From Rhizobium sp. (GTDB lineage Bacteria; Pseudomonadota; Alphaproteobacteria; Rhizobiales; Rhizobiaceae): a stretch of 64,000 nucleotides of DNA. The translations under genes and the position numbers were made by a program. Location of the stretch: assembly GCA_028290545.1 (NCBI GenBank), contig JAQGJP010000056.1, forward strand, positions 103,711-167,710, read 5' to 3'. The first letter of the stretch is position 1; each line of letters starts with the position of its first letter. The notes below the pieces were generated by a model. That model had not been told where the DNA came from. It worked only from the letters and a program-made list of their open reading frames with translations, and did no database searches. Of the stretch, positions 1 to 8,994 are shown piece by piece.

Positions 1-16
1 GTTTGGCTTCCGGACC

Positions 17-442
17 GTGCTGGTCGTCAACGGTGTCATCGCGTCCGGCTCGATTGTCGCCTGCGCGGCCATTTCGCCGGGCACATCCGTGCTTTTCATC
101 TATGCCCTGTTGTTTGTCGCCGGAATGTCGCGTTCGATGCAGTTCACGGCGCTCAACACCATCGGTTTCGCTGATATCACGCCCGCGCAACAGAGTTCCG
201 CCTCGACGCTGTCGAGCATGTTGCAGCAACTGGCGATGCTGCTCGGCATCGCCGTGGCCGCCGCCGCACTCAATGTCTCCCAGCTTGCGCGCCACGGCTC
301 GTCGCTGGCACTGGTAGATTTCCGCTGGGCGTTCATCGCAATCGGTGTTATCGGGATATTGTCCTCGCTCAGATTTCTCAAGTTGCCGGACGATGCGGGC
401 GCTGAAGTGTCTGGACATCGCCGGCCCAGATCAGACATATAA
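17..442 (+). CDS. MFS transporter, C-terminal fragment (DHA2/EmrB-like), truncated by window edge
   Basis: Hydrophobic TM segments and QSSASTLSSMLQQLAMLLGIAVAAAAL, typical of the C-terminal half of DHA2 MFS proteins; 5' end outside window. Confidence 0.7.
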   Translation: MLVVNGVIASGSIVACAAISPGTSVLFIYALLFVAGMSRSMQFTALNTIGFADITPAQQSSASTLSSMLQQLAMLLGIAVAAAALNVSQLARHGSSLALVDFRWAFIAIGVIGILSSLRFLKLPDDAGAEVSGHRRPRSDI

Positions 443-725
443 CTGTGTGCGACAGGTAGCTCGCTCGAAAAACAGACCGATGTTTGTAAAATAAATGCTG
501 CGATGCGTCAAAATGACCAAATCGTTAAAATAGACGCATCCTATTGAAAAATATTGATAAAAACGCTTTTTTGTGCGGAACCGCAATAAAATTTATCGCT
601 CACTCTACCTATCCGTTCTTGTTCCATGGCTACACGACCCATAGAACTCCGCTCGTCCGTTGGACGGTCAATTGACAAGTGGAAGTCTGTCAATTTCGTC
701 AGATATGATAACGAAGGGACCCTAT

Positions 726-971
726 ATGACCATTTCACTCAAACGCCTGGACCAGTTCGAGCAGGATTCGATCGACGTTTCGCTCGTCGGCAGCAGGGTC
801 AGATCGATCCGCCAGACGGTCGGCTACAGTATCGACGATCTCGCCGAGACCTGTGGCCTGACCCATGCTGAAATCCTGGAAATCGAAGAAGGTCAGGATG
901 CTGATATGGGGCGCTTGAACCGCATTGCAGCGGCACTCCAGGTTTCAGTTTCGACACTGGCCGAGAGATAA
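726..971 (+). CDS. Small XRE-type helix-turn-helix protein
   Basis: VGSRVRSIRQTVGYSIDDLAETCGLTHAEILEIEEGQ HTH_XRE pattern; ATG at 726. Confidence 0.65.
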   Translation: MTISLKRLDQFEQDSIDVSLVGSRVRSIRQTVGYSIDDLAETCGLTHAEILEIEEGQDADMGRLNRIAAALQVSVSTLAER

Positions 972-1036
972 GGTTAATCTAAGGCGGCAGCTGGCCCCGG
1001 ATATGGGGCCGGCTGCCAGACGTATCTGCCATCGGC

Positions 1037-2113
1037 CTACGTGCCGATACGTCGATCCGTTTTCGTGTCGAACAGGTGTATCGCTTCTTCGTCGAAGGAC
1101 AGTGTCAAGCTCTGCCCCTCGCTGAAGCGAAAGCGAGGCGGCAGCGAGGCAAGTATCCTCTGTCCGCCAGCGGCTGCGGTTACGATCAATTCCGGTCCCG
1201 TCAGTTCCGCCACCTCGCATCGGGCAGTGATGGAGGGCCCCGACTCTCCATTCAGATGAAACGATTCCGGCCGAATGCCGAACATGACGTCCTGACCCTC
1301 GCTCACCCTTGCCGCCAGCCCCGGAGGCAAGCGCATAACCCCCTCGGCCCCCGGAAATGACAGCGATCCGTTCCGGATAGTCGCTTTCAGCAGGTTCATC
1401 GGCGGCGCACCGACGAAGGTGGCGACATAGAGCGTTGCCGGCTGATTGTAGATCTCCTCCGGCGTCCCCAGCTGTTCGATCCGCCCGTCGCGCATCACCG
1501 CAATCCGGGTCGCCAGCGTCATCGCCTCGATCTGGTCGTGGGTGACATAGACGACCGTGGTCTTGAGCATCTGGTGCAGGCGCTTGAGTTCGGTACGCAT
1601 TTCCATGCGCAGCTTGGCGTCGAGATTGGACAGCGGTTCGTCGAACAGAAACACCTGCGGCTTGCGCACCAGCGCCCGGCCGATCGCCACGCGCTGCCGC
1701 TGGCCACCGGAAAGCTGGCTCGGCTTGCGCTCGAGCAGGTTCTCGATCTGCAGCAGCTTCGCCGCCTCGCGCACCGCCTTGTCGCGGGTCGCCGGCGGCA
1801 CCTTGCGCATTTCCAGCCCGAAACCGATGTTCCGATGCACCGTCAGGTTCGGATAGAGCGCATAGGACTGAAACACCATGGCGATGTCGCGATCCTTGGG
1901 GTGGACGCCCAGCACCGAGCGGCCGGCGATCCTGACATCGCCACTGGTCGCATCCGCCAGGCCGGCGATGATGTTGAGCAAGGTGGACTTGCCGCATCCC
2001 GATGAGCCCAGCAACACCAGGAACTCGCCATCCTCGAGCGCGATGTCGATGCCTTTCAGCGTTTCCACAGGCCCGTATTGCTTGCGGATGGCCTGGATTT
2101 CGAGCGTGCTCAT
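1037..2113 (-). CDS. Sugar ABC transporter ATP-binding protein (MalK/UgpC/MsmX type)
   Basis: Walker A GSSGCGKST, LSGGQRQRVAIGRAL signature, Walker B VFLFDEPLSNLDAKLR, C-terminal regulatory domain. Confidence 0.95.
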   Translation of the reverse strand: MSTLEIQAIRKQYGPVETLKGIDIALEDGEFLVLLGSSGCGKSTLLNIIAGLADATSGDVRIAGRSVLGVHPKDRDIAMVFQSYALYPNLTVHRNIGFGLEMRKVPPATRDKAVREAAKLLQIENLLERKPSQLSGGQRQRVAIGRALVRKPQVFLFDEPLSNLDAKLRMEMRTELKRLHQMLKTTVVYVTHDQIEAMTLATRIAVMRDGRIEQLGTPEEIYNQPATLYVATFVGAPPMNLLKATIRNGSLSFPGAEGVMRLPPGLAARVSEGQDVMFGIRPESFHLNGESGPSITARCEVAELTGPELIVTAAAGGQRILASLPPRFRFSEGQSLTLSFDEEAIHLFDTKTDRRIGT

Positions 2114-3039
2114 CGAGACGCCTCCTCGGAGAAGACTGGTCCGCCATAGCTGCGGGGAAGGGTGGAAATAGCGCGCGAAGCGATGGTGGTCGCGGCCTTC
2201 AGGCAGGCCTCAAGTGGCTCGTTCGCCGCCAGCGCGGCAAGGAATGCGGCGTTGAAGACATCGCCGGCGCCGATCGTGTCGACCACTGTGACTACCGGCG
2301 CATCGACCGCAACCAGCAGGCCATCGGCGCCGATGGCGATCGCTCCTTCAGGGCCGCGCTTGACGACGACGATCGCGCCATCCGGCATATGCGAGCGGAT
2401 TTCGCGCGCCGCCCCGATCGGGTCCGCCATCCCCGCAAGCGTCGTGGTCTCGATCTCGTTCAACAGCGAGATTCCGCAACGGGAGAGCCAGGAGCGGGTT
2501 GCCGCGCAGTTCGCCTCGGTCCAGCCATCGAGAGGCCAGCCGGTGTCGAGCGCCACGGTGATCCCGTGCTGGTCCGCCCAGTCAAACAGCGCCGGATATT
2601 CATTGGTGAGATCATCGGTCAGGAAGCCGGCGCACACCAAAGCGTAGCCGCCCGCAAGTGTGGTGCCGTCGATCACCGAAAATACATCCGCGAGACTGAA
2701 GCGCGGCAGGTGGCCACGCGTGGTGAAGAAGGTCCGCTCTCCGTCCGGATGGGTGATCCCGACCGATAGCGTCGTTTTTTCCCGGCTGACCGGCCATCTC
2801 GCCCCATGTGCGCCGAATGTCTCGCTCAACCAACGGCCGAACTGGTCATTGCCGACGCTTGCGGCGATCGCGTAATCGACGCCCAGCGCGTTCCAGACCA
2901 GCGCGCTGTTGCCCGCCTGGCCGCCGACGCGCAACTCGTCATGATCGACGATCACTTCCGTGCCGGCCTTCGGCCAGGGCTCGGCCGGTCCAAGAATGAG
3001 ATCGACATTGACATTGCCGATGACTGCCAGCGGTCTCAT
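2110..3039 (-). CDS. PfkB-family carbohydrate kinase (fructosamine kinase-like by context)
   Basis: VGGQAGNSALVWNALG and DTIGAGDVFNAAFLAAL PfkB signatures; overlaps ATPase gene by ATGA. Confidence 0.9.
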   Translation of the reverse strand: MRPLAVIGNVNVDLILGPAEPWPKAGTEVIVDHDELRVGGQAGNSALVWNALGVDYAIAASVGNDQFGRWLSETFGAHGARWPVSREKTTLSVGITHPDGERTFFTTRGHLPRFSLADVFSVIDGTTLAGGYALVCAGFLTDDLTNEYPALFDWADQHGITVALDTGWPLDGWTEANCAATRSWLSRCGISLLNEIETTTLAGMADPIGAAREIRSHMPDGAIVVVKRGPEGAIAIGADGLLVAVDAPVVTVVDTIGAGDVFNAAFLAALAANEPLEACLKAATTIASRAISTLPRSYGGPVFSEEASR

Positions 3040-4056
3040 TCATTCGCTCCGGGTGATCTTGGTCGAGCGGACCGGCGTTCCGGCGTTGTCGACGACGGCA
3101 TCGGCAAAAGCGGTCATCAGCCGCTGTGCCACCGGCAGCATGGCGAAGATCGCCGCAAGGCCGGTCGCAGGCTTGAACAGGATGGTATGCGCGCCCGTGA
3201 CCGGCGCCTTGCCGGAAGCGTCGAATACGATGACCGGCGCGCCGGTTTCAACCGCCGAAATCGCCATCGCCGTCACCAGGTCGGCAGTCTCATGGGTATC
3301 GCGAAACAGCACGACGGCGATCTGCGGCCCCAGCATTTCCATCGGCCCGTGGCGAAGCTGCCCGCCTTCGAGCGAAAAGCAGGGAAGCCGCGAAAGTTCG
3401 GTCAGGCCCAGCGCCAGAGCCTCGGCGATCCCCTGAAGGCGCCGGCCGGATGTGACGACGGTCGCGACATTGTCCAGCGCGGCGAGCGCGGGTTCGATAT
3501 CGGGCTCTTCAGGCGCATGCAGCGCGGCAAGTGCCTCGGCCGGATCTTCGCCGAGCGCGGCAAAAATCGCCAGGTGCAGCGCGAAGGTCACCGTCAGGCT
3601 GCGTGTCGCGGCAAAGGCCAATTCCGTGCCGCCGGCTCCAATCAGCGATGGCGCCGTTCTTGCCAGAAACGATCCGGCCTCCAGAGTCAGGCCGAAGGTG
3701 TCGGCAGTGCCGCCGATCTCGCTGAACCACCGGACGACTTCCGCGCTTTCGCCGGACTGCGAGGCAACCAAGATTGTCCGCCCCTCCAGCGCAAGCGGCT
3801 GGCCCAATTGCTCCGACAGCGGCAGGGCGATCGCATCGATGCCAAGCGAGCGGTACAACGGTTCGACGGCGCGGTTGACCGCATGCGATCCGCCCATGCC
3901 GAGCAGCAGCAACCGGCCGGTCTTCTTCAACGAGGCCGCAGCCTTGGCAGCCATTTCGGTCGCGCTTTTGTACGAGGCGACGGCATCCGCGTGCTGGCGG
4001 GCCATTTCGCGATCGATGGCGAGCAGTCCCGCCGGGCGATTGTCGTTTGAACTCAT
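3040..4056 (-). CDS. SIS-domain sugar isomerase/deglycase (FrlB/AgaS/GlmS-like)
   Basis: LLLLGMGGSHAVNRAVEP and ILVASQSGESAEVVRWF SIS motifs. Confidence 0.9.
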   Translation of the reverse strand: MSSNDNRPAGLLAIDREMARQHADAVASYKSATEMAAKAAASLKKTGRLLLLGMGGSHAVNRAVEPLYRSLGIDAIALPLSEQLGQPLALEGRTILVASQSGESAEVVRWFSEIGGTADTFGLTLEAGSFLARTAPSLIGAGGTELAFAATRSLTVTFALHLAIFAALGEDPAEALAALHAPEEPDIEPALAALDNVATVVTSGRRLQGIAEALALGLTELSRLPCFSLEGGQLRHGPMEMLGPQIAVVLFRDTHETADLVTAMAISAVETGAPVIVFDASGKAPVTGAHTILFKPATGLAAIFAMLPVAQRLMTAFADAVVDNAGTPVRSTKITRSE

Positions 4057-4058
4057 GC

Positions 4059-4904
4059 TTATCCCTTGACGCCGCCGCTGGTCAGCCCCGAAATCAGGGC
4101 GCGTTGTGTGAAAAGACCGATCAACACCGGTGGCAGGGCGGCAAGCACACCGGCGGTGGCGATCAGTCCGTAATCGGAAACGCGGCCGCCCGCCAGATCG
4201 GCGATGGCAACCGTAAGCGTCTTGGCGCGCTGATCGGACGTGAACAGCAGCGCATAGAAGAATTCATCCCAGGCCAGCAGGAAGGCGAACAGTGCCGAGG
4301 TCGCCACGACAGGCATGGCGAGCGGCAGGGTGATGATCCTGAGTGTCTGGAACAGGTTTGCGCCATCGATCATCGCCGCGGATTCGATTTCGCGAGGGAT
4401 GGAGTCGAAGCCCGATTTCATCAGCCAGGTCGTGAACGGCGCGAGGATGGTCAGGTAGACCAACGCCAGCCCGAAGACATTGTTGAGCATGCCGAGATGG
4501 GCGAGCCCCATGTAGAGAGGAACGGCCAGCGCCACCGGCGGCAGCATGTATGTGGCGATCACCATCGACAGCGACCAGCCGACCGACGGCGTGCGCGACA
4601 CGGCCCAGCCGGCGGGGATGGCAAGCGCGATCGCCGCGATCGTCGCCATGCCGGCAACCAGGATGCTGTTTTGCAGCGAGGACACGAAGGCGGCGCCGGC
4701 GCTGTTCTCGACCGTCGACAGAAGCTCCCGATAGCGCGAGAAATCGACGGTCTGGGGCCACCAGCGCAGCGGTTTTGCGGCGAGATCGGCGGCCGGCGAT
4801 ATGCTCATGATGAACAGCCAGAGGATCGGCGCAAGGATCACTGCCGCAAGCAGCAGCGCGCATGCATAAATGAAGGCGGTGAAAACAGGGTTCCTGCGTT
4901 CCAT
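4059..4904 (-). CDS. Carbohydrate ABC transporter permease (MalG-like)
   Basis: EESAAMIDGANLFQTLRIITLPLAMP (EAA-type) motif; start MERRNPVF at 4904. Confidence 0.9.
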   Translation of the reverse strand: MERRNPVFTAFIYACALLLAAVILAPILWLFIMSISPAADLAAKPLRWWPQTVDFSRYRELLSTVENSAGAAFVSSLQNSILVAGMATIAAIALAIPAGWAVSRTPSVGWSLSMVIATYMLPPVALAVPLYMGLAHLGMLNNVFGLALVYLTILAPFTTWLMKSGFDSIPREIESAAMIDGANLFQTLRIITLPLAMPVVATSALFAFLLAWDEFFYALLFTSDQRAKTLTVAIADLAGGRVSDYGLIATAGVLAALPPVLIGLFTQRALISGLTSGGVKG

Positions 4905-5788
4905 CAGGCGGCGCTCCCGGCTGTCTTGCGGACGAGTGCTGCATATCCGAGCGCCAGCAGTGTCACCAGAAGCGTGACGATCAGGGCCAGCGACGCGCCG
5001 GACCCGGCCCGCTGGAAGGAAAATGCTTCCTGGTAGACGAGAATTGACAAGCTTCGCGTGCTGTTGGCCGGCCCGCCACGGGTCATTATCCAGATGATGT
5101 CGAACACCTTGAAGGCCTCGATCGTCCGCAGCACCAATGCCACCATCAGCGGCCCCGCGAGATAGGGCAGGATCACGAACCGGAACCGGTTGAAGGCGCC
5201 CGCACCATCGACCAGCGATGCCGCGGTGATGTCGCGGGGCACCGCCTGCAGCGCGGCAAGGGCGATCAGAGCCACAAGCGGAAAGTTCTTCCAGCAGTCG
5301 GCGACGATCAGCGCCGTCATCGCCGTGCCCGGTTCGCCGAGCCAGGAACGATAATCGCCGAGAATGCCGATCTGCGTCAGCGCGGCGTTCAACGCGCCGT
5401 ATTCGGGATTGTAGATCAGCCGCCAGAGCGTCGCGTTGACCACGGTCGGCAGCGCCCAGGGCAGGATCAGCAGCGCGCGGAGCACGAAACGGCCCCGGAA
5501 TTCCTGATTGAGCAGCAGCGCTGCGAGCACGCCGATCACCATTTCGGCGGTGACGGAGATCACCGCGAACCAGGTCGTGGTGATCAGCGTCCGCTGGAAA
5601 TTTGCGCCGGCAAGCATCTTCACGTAATTGGCGGCGCCCACATAGTTGCCCTCGGTGCCGACAAGCCGGGCATCGGTGAAGGAGAGCCGGATAGTGTCGT
5701 AGAGCGGCCATCCGATGACGGCGATCATGACCACGAGGAGCGGCAGCATCAGGAGCCACGCGCGGGTTGTCATCCAGGTGCCGGACAT
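4904..5788 (-). CDS. Carbohydrate ABC transporter permease (MalF-like)
   Basis: TAASLVDGAGAFNRFRFVILPYLAGP EAA motif, multiple TM helices; abuts next permease. Confidence 0.9.
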   Translation of the reverse strand: MSGTWMTTRAWLLMLPLLVVMIAVIGWPLYDTIRLSFTDARLVGTEGNYVGAANYVKMLAGANFQRTLITTTWFAVISVTAEMVIGVLAALLLNQEFRGRFVLRALLILPWALPTVVNATLWRLIYNPEYGALNAALTQIGILGDYRSWLGEPGTAMTALIVADCWKNFPLVALIALAALQAVPRDITAASLVDGAGAFNRFRFVILPYLAGPLMVALVLRTIEAFKVFDIIWIMTRGGPANSTRSLSILVYQEAFSFQRAGSGASLALIVTLLVTLLALGYAALVRKTAGSAA

Positions 5789-5824
5789 AGGGCGGTTCTT
5801 CTTGCTAGATCAGAGGATAGGAGG

Positions 5825-5846
5825 CCGGGCGGCATATGCCGCCCGG
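5825..5846. other. 22-bp perfect palindrome between SBP and permease genes (intercistronic hairpin)
   Basis: CCGGGCGGCATATGCCGCCCGG is identical to its reverse complement. Confidence 0.85.
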
Positions 5847-5859
5847 GTGTCGTTCACGC

Positions 5860-7095
5860 TTAGAGGCCGCTGTTGTCGGCAGCCGATTTGAGCGCGTCTT
5901 CCGGAGTAGTCGATCCCAGCAGCGATTCCTGGATCGCTTGCTGCAGGGCGGTCGACAACTCCTGGTATTTAGGCGTTGTCGGGCGCGCATACATGGCGGC
6001 CAGGCTCTGCTTGGCCGCGCCGACCAGTTCTTCCTGACCCTTGGTGACAGCCGGGTCGTCGTAGGACGAAGTCCAGATCGGCAGGCTGAGCTTGGCGTAA
6101 GCATTCTGCGTCGCCTGCGACGTCATGAAAGTGATGTATTTCCAGGCCTCGTCAGGATGCTGGCTGGCCGTTGTCACGCCCAGGCCCATCGAGCCGTTGA
6201 CGGCGGACACCGTGCTCTTGCCCTCGACTCCCGGTGCCGGCACGACGCCGATCTTGCCGGCAACCTTGCTGTCCTTGGGGTTGTTGGCCATATTGTACAT
6301 ATAGGTCCAGTTCAGCGCGAAAGCGGCATCGCCATTCTGGAACACCTTGCGGACGTCTTCTTCCAGGAACTCCTTGGAGTTCGGATTGGTGAGGCCGGAT
6401 TTGTAGCTGTCGACCATATATTTCAATGCTTCGAGACCGCCGCCATTCTGGAAATCGGGCTTTCCGTCTTTCAGGAAGTCACCGCCAAAAGCGCTGACCA
6501 GCGTGGTGTAATCGCAGATCGCCGCTTCGGCCTGCGACCAGCTCCAGGCGATCGGCGTCTTCAGCAAGCCCTTGTCCTGGATGATCTTGGCCTGTGCGTT
6601 CAGTTCGGCCCAGGTCTTCGGCGGCGCCTTGATGCCGGCCTTTTCGAGGATTTCCTTGTTGTAGAACAGATATTTGGTGTCGAGGATCCACGGCATGCCA
6701 TAGGATTTGCCGTCATACTGCACCGTGGTCCAGGCGCCGGGCAGAACACCCTTCTTCATGTCGTCGGTAATCCTGCCGGATACATCGACCAGCACGTTAT
6801 TGCTGGCATATTCCGCCGGCCAGATCACGTCGAACAGCACGACGTCATAGCCGCCGGAACCCTGTGCCAGGACTGTCTTGTCGTGCAGGCCTTCATAAGG
6901 AACGAATTCGAGGTTGACCGTGATGTCCGGGTTGGCCTTGGTGAAGGCCTCGGTCATGGCGCGGACGTCCGCTTCGCTATAGGCGGCCTGCGCCATGAAC
7001 AGCGCATTGATCTTGGTTTCCGCCGATGCATGCGTCGAAAAAGCGATGCTGAGCAGCGCCGCGCCGAGAAGAAGTTTGTTTACGGATTTCAACAT
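5860..7095 (-). CDS. Extracellular solute-binding protein, family 1
   Basis: Signal peptide MLKSVNKLLLGAALLSIAFSTHASA; family-1 SBP organisation; upstream of two permeases. Confidence 0.9.
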   Translation of the reverse strand: MLKSVNKLLLGAALLSIAFSTHASAETKINALFMAQAAYSEADVRAMTEAFTKANPDITVNLEFVPYEGLHDKTVLAQGSGGYDVVLFDVIWPAEYASNNVLVDVSGRITDDMKKGVLPGAWTTVQYDGKSYGMPWILDTKYLFYNKEILEKAGIKAPPKTWAELNAQAKIIQDKGLLKTPIAWSWSQAEAAICDYTTLVSAFGGDFLKDGKPDFQNGGGLEALKYMVDSYKSGLTNPNSKEFLEEDVRKVFQNGDAAFALNWTYMYNMANNPKDSKVAGKIGVVPAPGVEGKSTVSAVNGSMGLGVTTASQHPDEAWKYITFMTSQATQNAYAKLSLPIWTSSYDDPAVTKGQEELVGAAKQSLAAMYARPTTPKYQELSTALQQAIQESLLGSTTPEDALKSAADNSGL

Positions 7096-7246
7096 TGAAG
7101 CCTCCAGTTTTCGATATTTGATCATTTCCGGTGGCGCCTCGCTGTCGCCCCCGCCGTCGAACAGGCATGCGGAAATCCGCAAGCCAGATCTGTATTGATG
7201 CCGCTTTCCGACCCGTCTGGTTCCCAGGAACTCTTCGGTTCCTTAT

Positions 7247-7267
7247 TAAGTCAAATGTCTTGACTTA
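7247..7267. promoter_or_regulatory. Perfect inverted repeat TAAGTCAA-ATGTC-TTGACTTA, candidate ROK operator
   Basis: 8-bp perfect arms, 5-nt spacer, in the divergent gap between SBP operon and ROK regulator; right arm overlaps a TTGACT -35-like hexamer. Confidence 0.6.
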
Positions 7268-7309
7268 TTTCTTGTTCAATATTCTATTCGAGTCAAGAGG
7301 CATTTGCGC

Positions 7310-8509
7310 ATGAACGATATCAAACCGATCCGGGCCACCAGTGGTACCAATCACGAGGGAACCAGTGCCCATAACCGGCGGGTGATCATCGATGCCTTGC
7401 GGATGAACGGTGCCCTGTCACGCGCTGATCTCGCTCGGGCGACCCGGCTGACCAAGCAGACGGTCTCCAACATCATGGAGGAATTGGAAGGCGATGGCCT
7501 TGTCGCCTCGCAGGAATCGGTGCGCAAGGGCAGGGGACAGCCCTCGACGCCCTATCGGCTGGTGCCGGAAGGCGCTTTTGCGATCGGCCTGCAGATCGAC
7601 CGTCACGTAACGCGGGCCATCGCTGTCGATCTGGTCGGCAATATCCTCGCACGTGCGGAGGCGAACCTGCCCGTCAACGGACCATCCAAGGGAGCGAAGG
7701 TCATTCTCGATCTCGTCGAGGAGGTTCGCGGGCAACTGGCTGGCATCGCGTCGCAGTCGGAAAAGCGCCTGGTCGGTCTCGGTGCCGCCATGCCGGGTCC
7801 GTTCGGCATCGAGGGTGGTGGCGATGATCCCTGGATGATGGCGGCGTGGCAGAAATTTCCGCTGCTCGAAACGCTTGCCGCCGGTACGGGCCTCAATGTC
7901 GGACTGCAGAACGACGCCACCGCCTGTGCCACCGCCGAGCGGATGGTGGGCGCCGCCCACGGTCTCGACCATGCCGTCTGTCTGTATCTCGGATACGGCA
8001 TCGGCGCGGGGCTGATCCTTGGCGGTGAGCTCTATAGCGGCGCACATGGCAATGCCGGCGAGATCGGCATGGCGCTGCTCTCGGCGGGTGGGAAAACCAC
8101 ACCGCTCGAACACAAGGCGGCGCTCGCCTCGCTTTATGAGTATCTCGATATCGATCCCGCGGGCGCCGGCGTCTATCAGATGATCGCCAACCTGGCCGAA
8201 GCCGATGATCCCCGCGTGCTTGCCTGGATCGGGGAGGCAGCACAGGACCTGCGCTGGAGCGTGCACCTGATCGAGAACCTTTTCGATCCGCAGACGATTA
8301 TCCTCTGTGGCGGCTCGCCGGCGCCGCTCGCCAGCCGTCTGATCGCGGCGATGCAGCCGCTCCTGCCCTCGAACGCGGAGCGTCGCGACCGCACGCTGCC
8401 GCGCCTGCAGCTCGGCATGACTGATCCATGGTCGGTGGCGCTGGGCGCCGCGGCCGAGCCGATCAGCCGCGCTTTCGATCCGCGCTTTTCCGCGATTTTG
8501 AAAGGCTGA
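7310..8509 (+). CDS. ROK-family transcriptional regulator
   Basis: N-terminal wHTH (ALSRADLARATRLTKQTVSNIMEEL) plus ROK domain (GLGAAMPGPFG, LYLGYGIGAGLILGGELYSGAHGNAGEIGM). Confidence 0.92.
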   Translation: MNDIKPIRATSGTNHEGTSAHNRRVIIDALRMNGALSRADLARATRLTKQTVSNIMEELEGDGLVASQESVRKGRGQPSTPYRLVPEGAFAIGLQIDRHVTRAIAVDLVGNILARAEANLPVNGPSKGAKVILDLVEEVRGQLAGIASQSEKRLVGLGAAMPGPFGIEGGGDDPWMMAAWQKFPLLETLAAGTGLNVGLQNDATACATAERMVGAAHGLDHAVCLYLGYGIGAGLILGGELYSGAHGNAGEIGMALLSAGGKTTPLEHKAALASLYEYLDIDPAGAGVYQMIANLAEADDPRVLAWIGEAAQDLRWSVHLIENLFDPQTIILCGGSPAPLASRLIAAMQPLLPSNAERRDRTLPRLQLGMTDPWSVALGAAAEPISRAFDPRFSAILKG

Positions 8510-8523
8510 CCCGGGAGACTGCT

Positions 8524-8991
8524 ATGAACAGGCAAGCATCCACCCGAACCTCGAAATTCGTGAAGGCGACGGCGCTGCAGATATACCGAGCCTTCATGGA
8601 TCCCGCGATCCTCGTCAGTTGGTTGCCGCCGGCGGAGATGACGGGCAAGATTCATGCCTTCGACGGACGCGTGGGCGGCGGCTACCGGATGTCGCTGTTC
8701 TATCCGGAATCGGAGACGAAATTCCGCGGCAAGACGGCAGACCGGGAGGACAGGGTCGATGTGCGCTTCCTTGAACTGACGCCACCGGTCAAAATAGTCG
8801 AAGCCATAACCTTCGACACCATCGATCCGGCTCTGATGGGCGAGATGACGATGACCGCGACCTTAGAAACGGTGGCTGATGGAACCCAGGTAACCCTGGT
8901 GTTCGAGAACCTGCCTCCGGGTGTGAAGCCGGAGGACAACGATGCCGGCGCCCGGCTGAGCCTGGATCAACTGGCGCGCCTGTTCGACTGA
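8524..8991 (+). CDS. SRPBCC/AHSA1-family protein
   Basis: KATALQIYRAFMDPAILVSWLPPAEMTGKIHAFDGRVGGGYRMSLFY AHSA1 pattern. Confidence 0.85.
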   Translation: MNRQASTRTSKFVKATALQIYRAFMDPAILVSWLPPAEMTGKIHAFDGRVGGGYRMSLFYPESETKFRGKTADREDRVDVRFLELTPPVKIVEAITFDTIDPALMGEMTMTATLETVADGTQVTLVFENLPPGVKPEDNDAGARLSLDQLARLFD

Positions 8992-8994
8992 CGA

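Noticed and set aside
945-2147. 400-aa minus-strand ORF overlapping the ABC ATPase in another frame
   Set aside because: The 1037-2113 frame carries the Walker and signature motifs; this frame is an out-of-frame Arg-rich translation
2806-4050. 414-aa + strand ORF
   Set aside because: Antisense to the PfkB and SIS genes; no domain
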